DNA of 64,000 nucleotides, from the NCBI RefSeq assembly GCF_910592395.1, contig NC_088309.1, positions 13,950,599 through 14,014,598 on the forward strand, read 5' to 3'. The notes below the pieces were generated by a model. The model was given only the letters and a program-made list of their open reading frames with translations, was not told the origin of the DNA and did not search any database. The translations under genes and the position numbers were made by a program. This document shows, piece after piece, positions 34,532-46,300 of this stretch (position 1 is its first letter; each line of letters begins with the position of its first letter). The DNA is from Lineus longissimus (lineage: Eukaryota > Nemertea > Pilidiophora > Heteronemertea > Lineidae).

Positions 34532-36152
34532 TTGAAAAGGTTCCTACCATAAGTCACTGGTACTTTCACTTCCCTTGCCACAGGTTCACCCTTCTTTGCC
34601 TTCGGATAGGAGACTGACCATCGCTTAGTCCCATCTTTGTTCGCTGCTTGGGCACGTTTGGAATTCTCGTTGAAGTGCAATGCAGCTAGGAAGAGCCTGG
34701 AACAAATCGCAAAACCATAGTTAAAATACATGTAGGTTGTCAGCTATTGCAATGCATTATTAAGTTCAATCCCATAGATCCGGCCAATAGTCCCTCTTTT
34801 AACTGCAGTTTTTACTTCTTTAATTTTAGATTAGAATTTAAAACAAGACTCGTCAGGGTCTTGATTGTGATACCTAGCACTGAGTTCCACTCTGTTTCAA
34901 AGAATAGATGAAAAAGAACTTGCCTTGCTTTCATTCCTTCATATCCGAAATGTAGAGACTTGGGAGCAAAGTGGCAGCATATGTTGTGATAGGACTCCAG
35001 CGAGGAAGACATTGATAGATGGTTGCAGATGTATAACATGTATGATTTTTGAACAGACTAATGTTGCACAATATTGTTTCGCCTCGTCTGTGTTGTATCG
35101 CCAGTTATGTCATGACGCTGAACTACTATTGAAAAGTGACGGTATTATGCACAATCATCTTGACGTGACGATATTATGCCGTGCAACGTTAGATAGGCCT
35201 AGATGTCAGATGACAATAATCTGTCATTGACAGTGGCTGTCACTGACACTGACCTGTGTCGCTGTCACCTCGCTGTCACCTTGCTATGGCTGGAACACAA
35301 GAAGACACTATGCGGTATCACAGGCCCCAATAGGGCCTACACATTATGTATAACAACCGACCTCAGCAGCCTCGGGCATTAAATGCAATTGACATGGTTG
35401 TGTAGCCACTGTACAGTGGATGACATGTGCCATTTGGGTAGTATGAGTGTTGTGTGCATCAGCAGTGTATAAATCATGAAATAGTGTTCAACTCACTTCT
35501 TGATGTTTACGTTTTTTGGCTAACGAACGTTCCTTTGGAGGCTGTCGATGTAAGTGGGGTTGGTCAAATCGAATACAGATGGAACAGCTGTTTTTAACAA
35601 GTGGCATTTAATATTCAGTTGGATGCAGATATCCGGCTTCATGTGATAATCCGTATCGATAAAGTGATCACACTGCAAAGTTTGGCCGAAGGCCCAGGCT
35701 TCCAACACTCCAAACGTTTGCACTTCCGAATCCACAGCTTCCTCCTCTCTCGTTCAACTGGCTTTGGAAATTCATGAAAATGGGTCCCATCCGTCATTCG
35801 ATTGTTCTTTGTGCTAGCCTTGACACAATTCGGAGCCACACAATACACCATAGTGAATGAAACACATTACTTCCAGGTGTGCATAACTAATTAAGGCCCT
35901 CCTGCTTTTATGATTGCATGACATGTACAGATGACCTGATCTACATCACAACTTTTGCTGAACCCGCCGCCTGGCTCTAACAAGCCAGTTGCTAGCCTGA
36001 TCAGGTAATCAAGTTGTCAAACACATAATTGGCTATATCTTCAAAATGGATGGAGCTAATTGCATTTGGTTTTCTGTATTGTATAAAGTGTTAGGTACAC
36101 TTTTGAAATCGTCTTACAGCAGAAAATGGCAAAAAACCTTGATATATGACCA

Positions 36153-37116
36153 TTAAAAGTACACCGCCAGGTCTTAAACAACATGCACATTATGTAGCAT
36201 TGAGTCGTGTCCGCTCCATGAATGATTTATACATTATTGATCTGAATGAAAAAGACATTTCACAGTCATCAAAAGTAACAAAGTACATGAGATTAATGAA
36301 ACAGACACAGAAGCTACAATTGTCTTACACACCAGTGTACCATGGCAAACAGTTCACCATTGCCTTTAACAATGCACAATCAGTCCTTCAGCATTTTGAT
36401 AAGTTGAAATATAATGAAATCATCACAGCAGCCTCTCTCATACACTTGCAAATTCTCAGCTAACAAAAAAAGATCCTTCCAACGCATACAGTTTACCCAA
36501 TTTTCAATTGCTGCGAAATGATCAGCCAACAACAGACAACCACATAAGACCCCCACATGGACTTATGTTATACATAAAAGATGATTTCACTATTTTCGAA
36601 AAACGATCTGATCGAACTGACCACTTTGAGATAATGATGGTGTCGTTCTGCCCGCCACACTGTTCACAAACATTTCATGTCCTTATCATTAATGTTTACC
36701 AAAATTGCTCATGGCCAACACTCACCAACGAATTACATACATACCTTTTGCCATACAGATAAATGGCCAACTTCTTCCTCATTGGTAATTTCAGTAACAT
36801 TGACAACCCCATTCTTGTTCACAACCCAGACAAAGATGACAAATGCCTAAAGATGATAATGCACAACAAATACACAGAAGACATAGAAACTTTCATGTCA
36901 CAGACATTTAATTTCAAACAATTCATCATAGAACAAACTACTAAAACACAACCACCATTATCCAAAAAAGAATGTCCACATACAGAGTTAGACATGGTCT
37001 TCACTGATCAATCAAATTCTCAAAACATTAACTCATGCTCTGTCATTCCCCAAAGCTGGTCCCATCATCAAATAATACAAATTGCCCTGTCCTATCAACC
37101 TAACAATCAAGTCAAA
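36153..37116 (+). pseudogene. Helitron 2 helicase end and endonuclease copy 1
   Basis: Starts at the right TTAA with KSTPPGLKQHAHYVALSRVRSM (helicase motif VI), then leads into an endonuclease fold: FTIAFNNAQSV, PPHGLMLYIKDDF, HVLIINVY, NFFLIGNFSN (normally GDFN), HTELDMVF and SWSHHQIIQIALSY (SDH degenerated to SHH). Stops at 36461 and 36760 interrupt it. The catalytic Asp residues look lost. Ends at the Tigger insertion. Confidence 0.8.
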
Positions 37117-37118
37117 TA
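37117..37118. repeat. Target-site TA of the Tigger element (left copy)
   Basis: TA at 37117-37118 and 39323-39324 flank the terminal inverted repeats, as expected for Tc1/mariner-pogo elements. Confidence 0.85.
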
Positions 37119-39322
37119 CTCTCAACTCGGCTCTATAAGACCAGGCCGGTAAATACCACCCACTACCAAGTTTCATGGTTATTCATTCGCAGCCAGGGGT
37201 ATTAGGCCTATAGAAATCCTTGTCAGACCTTATCGGTTGAGAGAACTGGCGTTGTGCTTTTGCATGGGTAATGTTATGATTGGCAAGTAGGCCTGTCACC
37301 GACTTCATGGTTTGGCTTTCATGAAATCAACATGCATTAAGAAGCTCAATGAGTGGATTGTGACCATTCATCGCTACATGATCACCTTTCTGTGTCCTGG
37401 GATGTGCTGACCTCAGGGTTTGACTTGTTTAGACAGGGTGTTGCAAAATGAATGTTTGATGGTATTCTTTTCAGAAAGGTTTGTTTCGTTAAAAATTGAG
37501 CTAACAGATAACAATGACTTGGTATAACTTTATGATATGCTTTATTCTATTCAAAATTCATACATGTAGTAATGTACGTTGGTCTGTTGCAATTACTCCT
37601 GCACAAGTTCGTTTTCAACGTCTACAAAGTCAAGTCCATCCTCTTCCTCCGCCTCCTCGTCGTTATCATCGCCCATTGGTGCTGCAGGCCCGTTCTCAAT
37701 ATCCCGTGGTCGGAATGACGCTTCAAATCCGCTTAGAATTACGCAGGGTTCCACGGCTTCCCAGGCATAGCTAACAATGTTCACCACATCCAGTGTTTGC
37801 ACTGGTAGACACGCACCATCGTCATCTGTGTGTTCTATTTTCCACATCTTCCATTGCGTTTTGGCGTTACTCTTGAAGGATTTCATGACTGCAACGTCAA
37901 GTGGTTGTACGAGTGACGTGCAGCCAGCTGGGATTAAGTCAATGATACCTCCCATCTCAGTGGTGCGCAATCCAAAGTATTCGGTTCTGTGCACCCGATA
38001 TCTGTCGACCAGAAGCAAAAAAAGATCGCAGTGTTCAGCATCAATATGAGGCTGAAATACCTCATCTAACCAGTGTCCAATCGTCTCTTCTTTCACCCAT
38101 CCAGTTTGGGAGGATGAAACTTTAACATTTGCAGGGATGTTCTGGTTCTCCAGTTCAGCAATCTTCCGAATGAATCCTCGGCGAGGGAATGTCACATGAG
38201 CTGGCATCTTGCCCCCACTGGCAGAGATGCAAAGTGAAACCGTGCAGCCTAACTTTGTGTTTGACCTGGACGTCCTGACATCAACAGACCGGGCACCTTT
38301 GGTGTTACATGTATAAAGAGGGCGACAGTCAAAAAGAAAGAATGTTTCATCCATATTGAACACGAAACGAAATTCAATACCCATCCTTTCAATGGTGTCT
38401 GTGGCTTCATTCCGAAACATTTCGACTCGAGCCGCAGCATCAGCGGAAAGAGTTGTGGTGTTCTTATTAGCCTTTCGAATGAAATGTTCTTTCTCTTCAT
38501 GAAGTCATTAACCCATCCAGATGAGGCTCGGAAATCATGAAGAATAGGCTTTGAATGGACAATTTCATTTTGTCTCTCTTCGGTCAGATCGCCCCACCAG
38601 GCTACATACAAATCCAACGCTTTCTCCTGAATGTCCTGCACAGCAACAGGGAGGCGTTTCTCCCTCTGGTCCAAAACCCATTCATGGACTTGTTCCTCAA
38701 CTTCTGTCCAGGTTCCGATATTCCTTGCTCTTTTCTTCCGTGCATTGCCGTTGTTTGGTCGCTGAGCAAGTTCCAATTCCTCTAAATTCCATTTACGGAA
38801 TGTCTCTTCAGGGATCCTGTAGTGTTCCGCAAATTCCCGTCGGTCGGCTACTGTACCATTATCTAATGCAGTGTAGAAATTACGAAGATACGCAATTTTC
38901 TCCTTGATACTGTAACTCCTGCGCCTTTTCGGCAAAGGTGCAGCAATACCGACTTCCTCGTCATTTGCATCCATGTTGTACTATGTCTATCTCCTAATTC
39001 ATGCATTATGACTACCATTAATAAGGGGGAATAAAAAGACCCAGTGAGGATTTATTGTATTGCAGCAAAATCAAAATTCATAGTCAACAGTATGACCTAA
39101 CCACATACAGGTAGGTGCAATTAACACGAAACTTAACAAACACAACAAAGAGCTAGGCCTGATGACACACCAATGGCGACTCACAGTCATGACTGCTCAT
39201 TACAGGCCTATGCTGTCTCTGACCTGTCATTGGTTCTTCTTCATACAATATCCCAATGAATATTGATATGTAATGGGCGGGCAAGAGGTGTCTGGCCTGG
39301 TCTTATAGAGCCGAGTTGAGAG
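37119..39322 (-). mobile_element. pogo/Tigger-like DNA transposon, 2204 bp
   Basis: Terminal inverted repeats of about 29 bp begin CTCTCAACTCGGCTCTATAA on both ends, and the target site is TA. One transposase gene on the minus strand is split by a frameshift near 38430. Inserted exactly between the two endonuclease copies of Helitron 2. Confidence 0.92.
37593..38974 (-). pseudogene. Tigger-like transposase (DDE_1), frameshifted
   Basis: The N-terminal part (38974-38430) has an HTH region (SYSIKEKIAYLRNFY, FAEHYRIPEETFRKW) and a CENP-B-type DNA-binding domain (WTEVEEQVHEWVLDQREKRLP, ILHDFRASSGWVNDFMKR). The frame then changes, and the DDE_1 catalytic domain follows from 38420: FNMDETFFLF (first Asp), LLLVDRYRVHRT (second Asp, where the usual following Asn is Arg) and SLVQPLDVAVMKSF (third Asp). 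The C-terminus is acidic. Family role: cut-and-paste at TA. Inactive as it stands because of the frameshift. Confidence 0.9.
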
Positions 39323-39324
39323 TA

Positions 39325-39988
39325 TGTCTACCACAATACAAGATCAGTCCATGCAAATTTCGATGATCTAAGACTAGACCCAAACATCAATGCTGCATCT
39401 ATTGTTGCACTCGCAGAATCAAAGCTCAAACCCTCTGATCCTGACACTCATTATTCTATCCCTAACTTCCAGCTAATACGCAATGACCAAAAAATAGCCA
39501 ATTGTATGCAAAGACCCCCACATGGCTTGATTATGTATGTCAAAAATGATATCAAAATATTGGAAAAAGAATCCATCAGCACTTTTGACTTTGAATCCAT
39601 ATCACTCTGCATACAGCCCCCTCGTCACCATACAGTACTTCATGTCATCGCAATATATGCATCACCAAATTGCACTTTCCAAAATCTTGTCTATAAATTA
39701 CAAGAATGTCTATTATCCTATGAACCAAATGAAGAATACATTGTAATAGGAGATTTCAATATGAAATCCATTAGTGGAACTGAAAACTACAATGCTAAGT
39801 TAGAAACATACATGTTCCAAGCATACAATCTACGACAATACATGACCAACAACACCACTGATTACAATTCCAAACTAGATCTAGTCTTCAGCAATGACAT
39901 CCCATCAAACAACATTGACTTTGTTGGTGTATTAGACAATTATTGGTCTGATCATAAAATAATCTATAGTGCCCTGTCATATTTGTAA
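39325..39988 (+). pseudogene. Helitron 2 endonuclease copy 2
   Basis: A second, better-preserved endonuclease domain right after the Tigger element: ALAESKLKPSD (Glu), RPPHGLIMYVKND, HVIAIYASPN, YIVIGDFNMKS (Asp and Asn intact), SKLDLVFSND and WSDHKIIYSALSY (Asp/His intact), then a stop at 39988. It is homologous throughout to copy 1 at 36350-37110, so Helitron 2 carries two endonuclease domains in tandem, or two Helitron 3' ends lie side by side. Confidence 0.82.
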
Positions 39989-41544
39989 TCATACACCGAC
40001 CAAACCCCAACTCTCACCATACTACTCCAAATTGGACTAATACCCCTCCACAATAAAGTCAATCGTCTCACAGTCCATTTTCCCTGCCATAACCACATTC
40101 ATCCTGATCTTCAACACAACAAGTGCTCAGCACCAACGACCAAGCTTACCTTGAACAGACCCAGACCTTCCAGTACAATTGCCACCTGTTCTTCAGAAAA
40201 TCACAACACCACATCCTTTCATCATAAATGTGTACCTTTTATTCTCTCAAAAATGAATACAAACTGCTACCTAGTTACTTTGTACATCATATTCTATACT
40301 GTGCATTCCTTGCTTCAATAAGGAACTGGTGATAACGATAAATGCCAACGGCAGCGCCACAATCAATCATACCTTCTGACGTCATGACATCATTTTCTGG
40401 TCTGTTGACGTCGCATGAGGTCAATCGCGCGAAACCATTGCATACATTTTTGCACAAGATTTCAACAACACAAAACGTGCCCAATAACTGGCATCGCGCA
40501 TATTTTCCGCAAAATTATCTTACAAAATTGATAGCTCAGTAGATTTAAAGCAGGAACATGCAAACGTCGCCGAAATCAGTCGAAAATAAGCAATTATTTC
40601 TGGGCTCAGAAATAATGTGATAATGCATTGGAAATGGAAAGTTTTGATATGATCAATTGCAGCGCCACGTGGCAGATTACTCACGCCAGTCCCTCATTGT
40701 CCTTGTATTATATTTTTCAACATTTCTCTCCAATCACAAGGCGAGGATAAATACTCCTTTCAAAATAGCGTAATCACGCACAATTCCACAGGTACATCCC
40801 ATTCATCTCAAATTTCAGCCAATGACAATGTACCGCTAACCCTAACCAAAACATTTAGCAATGCGGGCTATTGTTACACGGACTATCAGCCCTAGGACTA
40901 CTATCCCTTGCACACCCCCACCAATATCATGAAAGGTTATTCCAGATGAAAGATGATAGATGATGAAAAACCCTACCCCATTTTTAAAAACATGCTGACA
41001 AAAACTTTAAATCATAATATATCATTATCAGCCTAACAACATGTAGACACCCATTCCCGCCCACGATCATCCCAACATATCAGATCAAATATTCAACTAG
41101 AAATATATAACGCAATTGGGGCAAATTGCGAATGTATGCCCCCGCTCTGGTGTGTTCGGTGTGTTAATATGTTCATTGCGCGCGTTATTTAGCCTATAAA
41201 TATGAAATTGTGGCTATAAGCGCACCTCGAATATAAGCGCAGTGAGCTTATAAGCGCATAAATACGATAATATCTTCTCTGTGGCTGTTTATGAAATTTT
41301 GTGGAGGCTCTCAAATAACATCCACAATAATATGGCTGTTGACTGGGCTAGTTGGTCTGACAATAGACATGCACAATATGAACAGCAGAGGTTGGTTTTC
41401 CCATTTACTCACTACAGAGGTGAAGCGTGGTCTATACTATTTTCGCCGTTGTCATCTCCTTGATCTTTTAAGTTTTTGCCGTTTCCAAGGCGATTGCCTG
41501 CTAGCAATTTACACGGAAGATCAGTGGGCAAGCTGTTGACCCTG
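39989..41544. other. Non-coding stretch
   Basis: Probably begins with the Helitron 2 3' region. No supported gene. Contains three 9-base 'ataagcgca' repeats at exact 17-base spacing (41216, 41233, 41250). Confidence 0.45.
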
Positions 41545-41710
41545 TTACTGGAACAGCATCAATTATGCAATCGCCTGGAATCAGTGACAGAATATCTGGT
41601 ACTCAGGAAGTTAAAGACTAGTCACTGCCGGGTAGCTAGTGCAATCTGCTAGAATCAGTCACAGAATATCCATTGCTTACATGCTAATGAATAACAACTG
41701 TCAGGCTATT
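41545..41710 (+). repeat. Minisatellite, left part
   Basis: Diverged units with 'agtcacagaatatcc' and 'tgctaatgaataacaact' match the ~62-64-bp units at 50369-50815. Interrupted at 41710 by the LTR retrotransposon. Confidence 0.65.
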
Positions 41711-41983
41711 GTCATGTTGGGATCGTCAACAGAATTCGAATGGACTAAGAATATCCTCTTATCATGTTATAAGTTTATTCACTATAATGTCCTAGACAAG
41801 AAGCCACATCAGGGCAAGAGTCGGATGACCAGCAATAGACGTGACCTATAGAGACGGAGGTCCGCGCACTTCTGATCGCTTGACCCAGTTTATACCTGGA
41901 GATCAGCCTCCTTCCACGTGGTCACATGACGGAGGGTCCTAACGCTGAGGCTCCTCATGGAAGGGTCTAAACTATATATAACA
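41711..41983 (-). repeat. 3' LTR of Ty3/gypsy element
   Basis: 273 bp, differing from the other LTR (50091-50363) at only two positions. On the minus strand it starts TGTTATATATAG and is preceded by a polypurine tract (AAGGGGGA, 41984-41991). Target duplication CTATT at 41706-41710 and 50364-50368. Confidence 0.95.
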
Positions 41984-43364
41984 TCCCCCTTGTTCAAATT
42001 ACGAACTTGATTAAGATAATAATAGTTTAGACTTAAAGCAAGAACAAGTTGTTTTAAAATCTTTGGAAGTGTTTATACATTCCGACAACTGGGGCATTTA
42101 AACTTCCAAAGCGTTTATACAGACAATCGGAAACAGGGATACCTTGCTAGTAGGTTACGTAATAAAATTGAAGAGGCTGAACTAATCTCAGCTAAGTTTA
42201 ACAAAGTCAGAGAGTGCAGTTCCACAGTGGAACATAATTAAACTGGTCATCCGAATACATGAAGATAGTAGACATAAAAGCACAAGAAAGTGAGCACAGC
42301 TAGCCTGAAATGAAATGGTTAGTTATGCAGGGCTTAATATCACTACTATAATCCTAAAAGGATTGGCCTTGTTCCAAAAAAAAAATTGACAACAGTCATT
42401 GCCAAAAGATGAGAAATATCTACTAAAAACTTCTCAAAAGTTTGTACAAATTTACCAATAATTGCACAAAGTTAAATTTTAAACATAGTTCTGCATGAGA
42501 ACAACAACAATAATAATCAAAGAATGCACTATCATATTGTAATGTTTATGCATCAGCGTAACCATAGTGACTGTACAGATGTATGGTGGCTATGGCTAAT
42601 GTACACAATGTACTTTAAGGAATGTCAATATTGACATCACATGACTTTCCTGGAACTGAATCCTGGACACAGCATTGAGTGCATTTTTAGACAGAATATT
42701 TGGCACGTAGCCCAAATGATGCGATGAAAAAAATTACTAAAACACTTTAATCCAAAAATGTTACACACATATACTCATAAATCCACAAACACGCATTATA
42801 GTGAGGCGATATGATGCTACGTACTCAAATTACCATTAAAAATTGGCCATCTATTTTTAATACAGTAATGATGATATTTTTATTCAGTAGTTGGAGCACA
42901 CCTGTGTGTACTTTCGATTCTCATCTATGATCGAGCAAAGCTTTGTATACGCACAAGTATCAAGGCATTGACTTGAAAAGTTATGACTCCATTGTTCACA
43001 AATAAAACTACTTTTTAGTACTGAACTCTGAATAATGAGCACTGCTCGCACACAATTGTGGAAGAAGAACAACCATATAACCACAAAAGGCAAATTTATA
43101 CCTCACTAATGACTTCAAAAAGTCTACATGAAAACTAACAAAATGTTTTCTCACCGATATGAATACCTTGAGATTATACACATGCGTGGTTTCACATTGT
43201 ATCACTTACAAAGAATACAAGTGCTTGATCAAGTTTTGAGGCGATCCAGGACATCTGACTCGATTGTCTGGATCCAGGATGGTTTCAACTACTTGTGGGC
43301 AGTTGATATCACACTGCGGATCCCACCAAAACCTGTATGGCTTATCACGCAACGGGACAGACAA
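41984..43364. other. Retrotransposon 3' untranslated region
   Basis: 1.4 kb between the end of pol and the 3' LTR. Short minus-strand open frames (42884-43205) have no envelope-like features such as a signal peptide or fusion site, so I do not call a gene. Confidence 0.6.
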
Positions 43365-46300
43365 TTAGAGCTGTATGTTGGCTACTTTGAACCTAGCCCT
43401 TTCAACAGTATACACAGCCTCAGAAGATGGGGCATTTTCTAAGACCTTTAACAATGTTTGTTGTTGCTGATCAGAGAGTTTGCACGGTGCAGCAAAACCA
43501 TTGTTGTGTTCCAAACATTCCGCATAAGACTCCAAATCCAAAGGATTTGCCTTAGCATAGAATATCATTTCACAATCCGGAGCGGAGGGGAGCTGTTGAC
43601 CAAGCTCATCAATGAACTTGTACTCAGTAGTACAGTTTGTCGACTTGACTTCAGTGTTTTCACTGGACCTCAAAGCCTGTCGCAATTTCTGCAAATTGCT
43701 GATGTTCTCATGATTCGTAGCTTTTAAGAATGCTGGTTTTAACCGGTTGAAGTTAAAAACATCCTTCAAAATTCTACCATCTAAGTCTGACAAGATGTAG
43801 TGGGTGCGATCAAGAACCTGATGAATGACAAAAGGACCTACCCAAGACGCAGTGAATTTCTTTGGGAGGAGGAGCTGGATGGTTTATGCAGATAAACCAG
43901 TTGACCTTGTTCATAAACCTGACACTTATGAAGCTTTTGAGCAACCTTCTGATTCCGAGTTTGTTGTTGATGCTCTTGCAGCTGTAACATTAGCTTAGAG
44001 ACATTCTGAAATTTGTCTTTCAGATGTTCAACATACTCAGATTGCGAGTGTGACAATCCCAAGACTGGTTTGAAATTTAGTCCGGTAATGTCAGTGGGCT
44101 CACGCAAGAAGACAAGGTAGAATAGGCAATGACCACCGAGGTAACTAGAGCAGAATGAATTGAACGAATACTGAGCAACACTGTAATAGCGAACCCAATC
44201 TTGTCCATATTGGCTGAGATTCACCTTGATCAAATTGGCGACGGACTGAATTTGACGCTCGACATGAAGAGAGCCGTGATTCCGGACTGAAATGATTTTC
44301 TGAGAGATGTTAAGAGTTTCACACAACAGAGTAATGATCTTGCCGTCAATGATGTCGCTGCATCACAGATAATGACTTCGGGAATACCAAAATCACACAG
44401 AACACGCTGAATGAGAACTTCCGCTATTGTCGCTGCCTCTAAATTCTTTAGGGGCACACAGACAATAAAACGAGTTGCTGCACAACTTACTACCATCAAG
44501 TGACGGTAACCTGATCTGGACGGAACCATTGTTTTGAAATCAAGTGAGATTGTCTCAAATGGACAATATCTCGCAGGAATCCGCTCATGGTATGGTCTGT
44601 CCTTGTCGACTTTTCCTTTGAATTGCTGACAATTGCTACATGATTGAATATATGATACAATCCTCTGGTACATTGACGGAAAGTAATATGACTTGCGCAG
44701 TGTCAGAAATGTGCGTACACAACCTTGGTGATTGGCGGTAACGGAGTCATGATATCGGCTAATGAATGGATCAATAAACTTTTCAGGGACAGCGAGTTGA
44801 AAACAGTAATTACCATCACTATTTGCTGGGAAGAATAACCGAAACAAGATATTGTTGCATAACAAATACTGTTCAGACCTAAGCATGATGGACCTAGCGG
44901 ATTTCTTGTCGGCTGGGAGAATGTTGTGAGCAAGATAGTCGAAGATAGGTTTGAAGAATGGTGACGTCTGTTGGGCAATGCGAAACTGCTGACCGTCAAA
45001 TGGCAAATTGTAATCCCGAATGACCTTACGCTTGATGACTTTTAGCACTTTGTTCAGTTCAGCTTGATTAGGTATGTGGCTTGCAGTCATGTGATCAATC
45101 TGTGGTACTAATGGCTCAGGTGTTAGCAAAAATTCTGGTGGACACTGTTTGATGTGTTCTTCCTGAACTTGATCATTCTTGTTTATCACTCTGTCAACCA
45201 ATCTTGGCTCTGGTACTGTAATATCAGCTGGCTGGGCCTGTTGTTGGACGGCTGGTGGTGGCATCCTTAGTCTCGGGGTCCTGGCAGGACTGGCTTGGCG
45301 TCTAGGTGGCCTGGGTGCAGGAACAGGTCTTGGTTGAGGGACGGGCCTGGGAGGCGGTGGCACAGGATTATCGATCCTTTGTTGTTGGACTTGGGGTGGC
45401 CTTACAGCTGGACGTCCGTCTTTGAACAATGGTGCAATGGGTAATGCATTTTGTCGCGCAAATGACCTGGTTACGGGTCTTGTAGGAGCACTTACAGTAG
45501 GATAGGCACAATCTAGGCAACCAAAATGACAACTGTCTGAACTACAGAATTCAAGATGCTGAGACCTGGGTACATGCCATTCTTGGGCTGGGAATGCAAT
45601 GGGCATGATGCGATCAAATTGGTCATCATCATCCAGTGGTGCTCTTGACAAGAAATCACTGACAACTAGATCTGTGCCTTTTTTATAGGCCAACTCAAAT
45701 GAATAATGAGACAATCTCTCAAGAAGCTTTTGTAAGCGTAGTGTGCATGGCTCACTCTTACTCTTCACGATTTGAACGAGACTACTGTGATCAACATATG
45801 TTAAGAAGGAATGTGACTGCAAAAGATAACGAAAAGCTGTAACATTGATGTACAGTCCAAATAACTCAAGTTCACTGACTGAATATGCTGCTGCAGCTGG
45901 AGGAAGACGCTTTGAATAGTAAGCAATGGTACGTTCTTTGCCTTGAACCCTTTGTGCCAAATATGAGCCTGTGGCTATACGCGATGTGACTGAATACAGA
46001 ACAAACTGACCTTCCGGTGCTGGGGCACACAGAACTGGGGGTGAGGTAAGAAGCTCCTTGACCTTCTGGAAGGCTTCTTCTTGCTCAGCTTGCCAGCTGA
46101 AAGTGGCATTGCGTTTGGTTAACTCATGAAGGGGTTTAACCAATTCTTGGAGGCGTGGCAAATAGAGACTGAGAAATCCAACAGCTCCAATAAACCGTTT
46201 GACCTGTTTTGGGGTCCGAGGCTGTGGCATGTTACGAATTGCTGAACATTTATCGTTCATAGCCTGCACCTGAACTACACCTTCAGCATTGATGCTGATT

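Larger units (their letters stand above)
32604..35851 (-). pseudogene. THAP-domain protein of the TTAA element (partial, frameshifted)
   Basis: Exon pieces in order. 35851-35520 is a C2CH THAP domain: MVYCVAPNCVKA, THFHEFPKP, WIRKC, CSDHF region and an AVPS-FDL tail, with a two-base insertion near 35670 shifting the frame. About 35020-34924 encodes SSLESYHNICCHFAPK...GMKA and ends at a GC donor (CAAG|GCAAGT). 34696-34548 encodes LFLAALHFNENSKRAQ and KRWSVSYPKAKKGE. 32839-32604 encodes YIQLLLNEVLRLREKM and ends at the stop. Splice phases agree between the last three pieces. I recognise the LAALHFNEN...FPK(A/F)KKG block from large uncharacterised THAP proteins of invertebrates, possibly transposases. 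The middle of such a protein is missing between 35520 and 35040. Confidence 0.65.
31372..36152. mobile_element. TTAA-flanked TIR element with P2RX7_C-like and THAP genes (unclassified)
   Basis: 4781 bp. Ends: left AGGTCATATATCAAGGTTT, right (inverted) TGGTCATATATCAAGGTTT, 18 of 19 identical. Plus-strand gene: P2RX7_C-like (31607-32653). Minus-strand gene: a THAP-domain protein (35851 to 32604). The two converge and overlap at the 3' ends. It contains repeat copy 3 (33376-34531) in an intron of the minus gene and a hairpin MITE at 32991-33127. TTAA is the piggyBac target, but no piggyBac transposase is visible. The minus-strand gene seems to lack its central part, so this copy is probably non-autonomous. 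Confidence 0.8.
17136..39988 (+). mobile_element. Helitron 2 (plus strand), split by four insertions
   Basis: Coding pieces in order: peptidase with 2A motif (17136-18146), Lys/Gln-rich tandem-repeat region (18298-19250 and 22698-23445), Rep (23548-25198), post-Rep region (28619-29809), helicase (30035-31371), helicase end plus endonuclease copy 1 (36153-37116) and endonuclease copy 2 (39325-39988). Between them lie a Harbinger element, a CR1/L2 LINE, a TTAA element and a Tigger element. Removing each insertion brings homologous Helitron sequence back together. Several in-frame stops, and a deletion over the Rep tyrosine motif near 29075, show it is dead. Confidence 0.8.

Noticed and set aside
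31372-36152. piggyBac assignment from the TTAA target
   Set aside because: No piggyBac transposase motifs were found; the TIR and genes do not fit.
42884-43205. Envelope gene for the LTR element
   Set aside because: Open frames are short and lack a signal peptide, cleavage site and membrane anchor.
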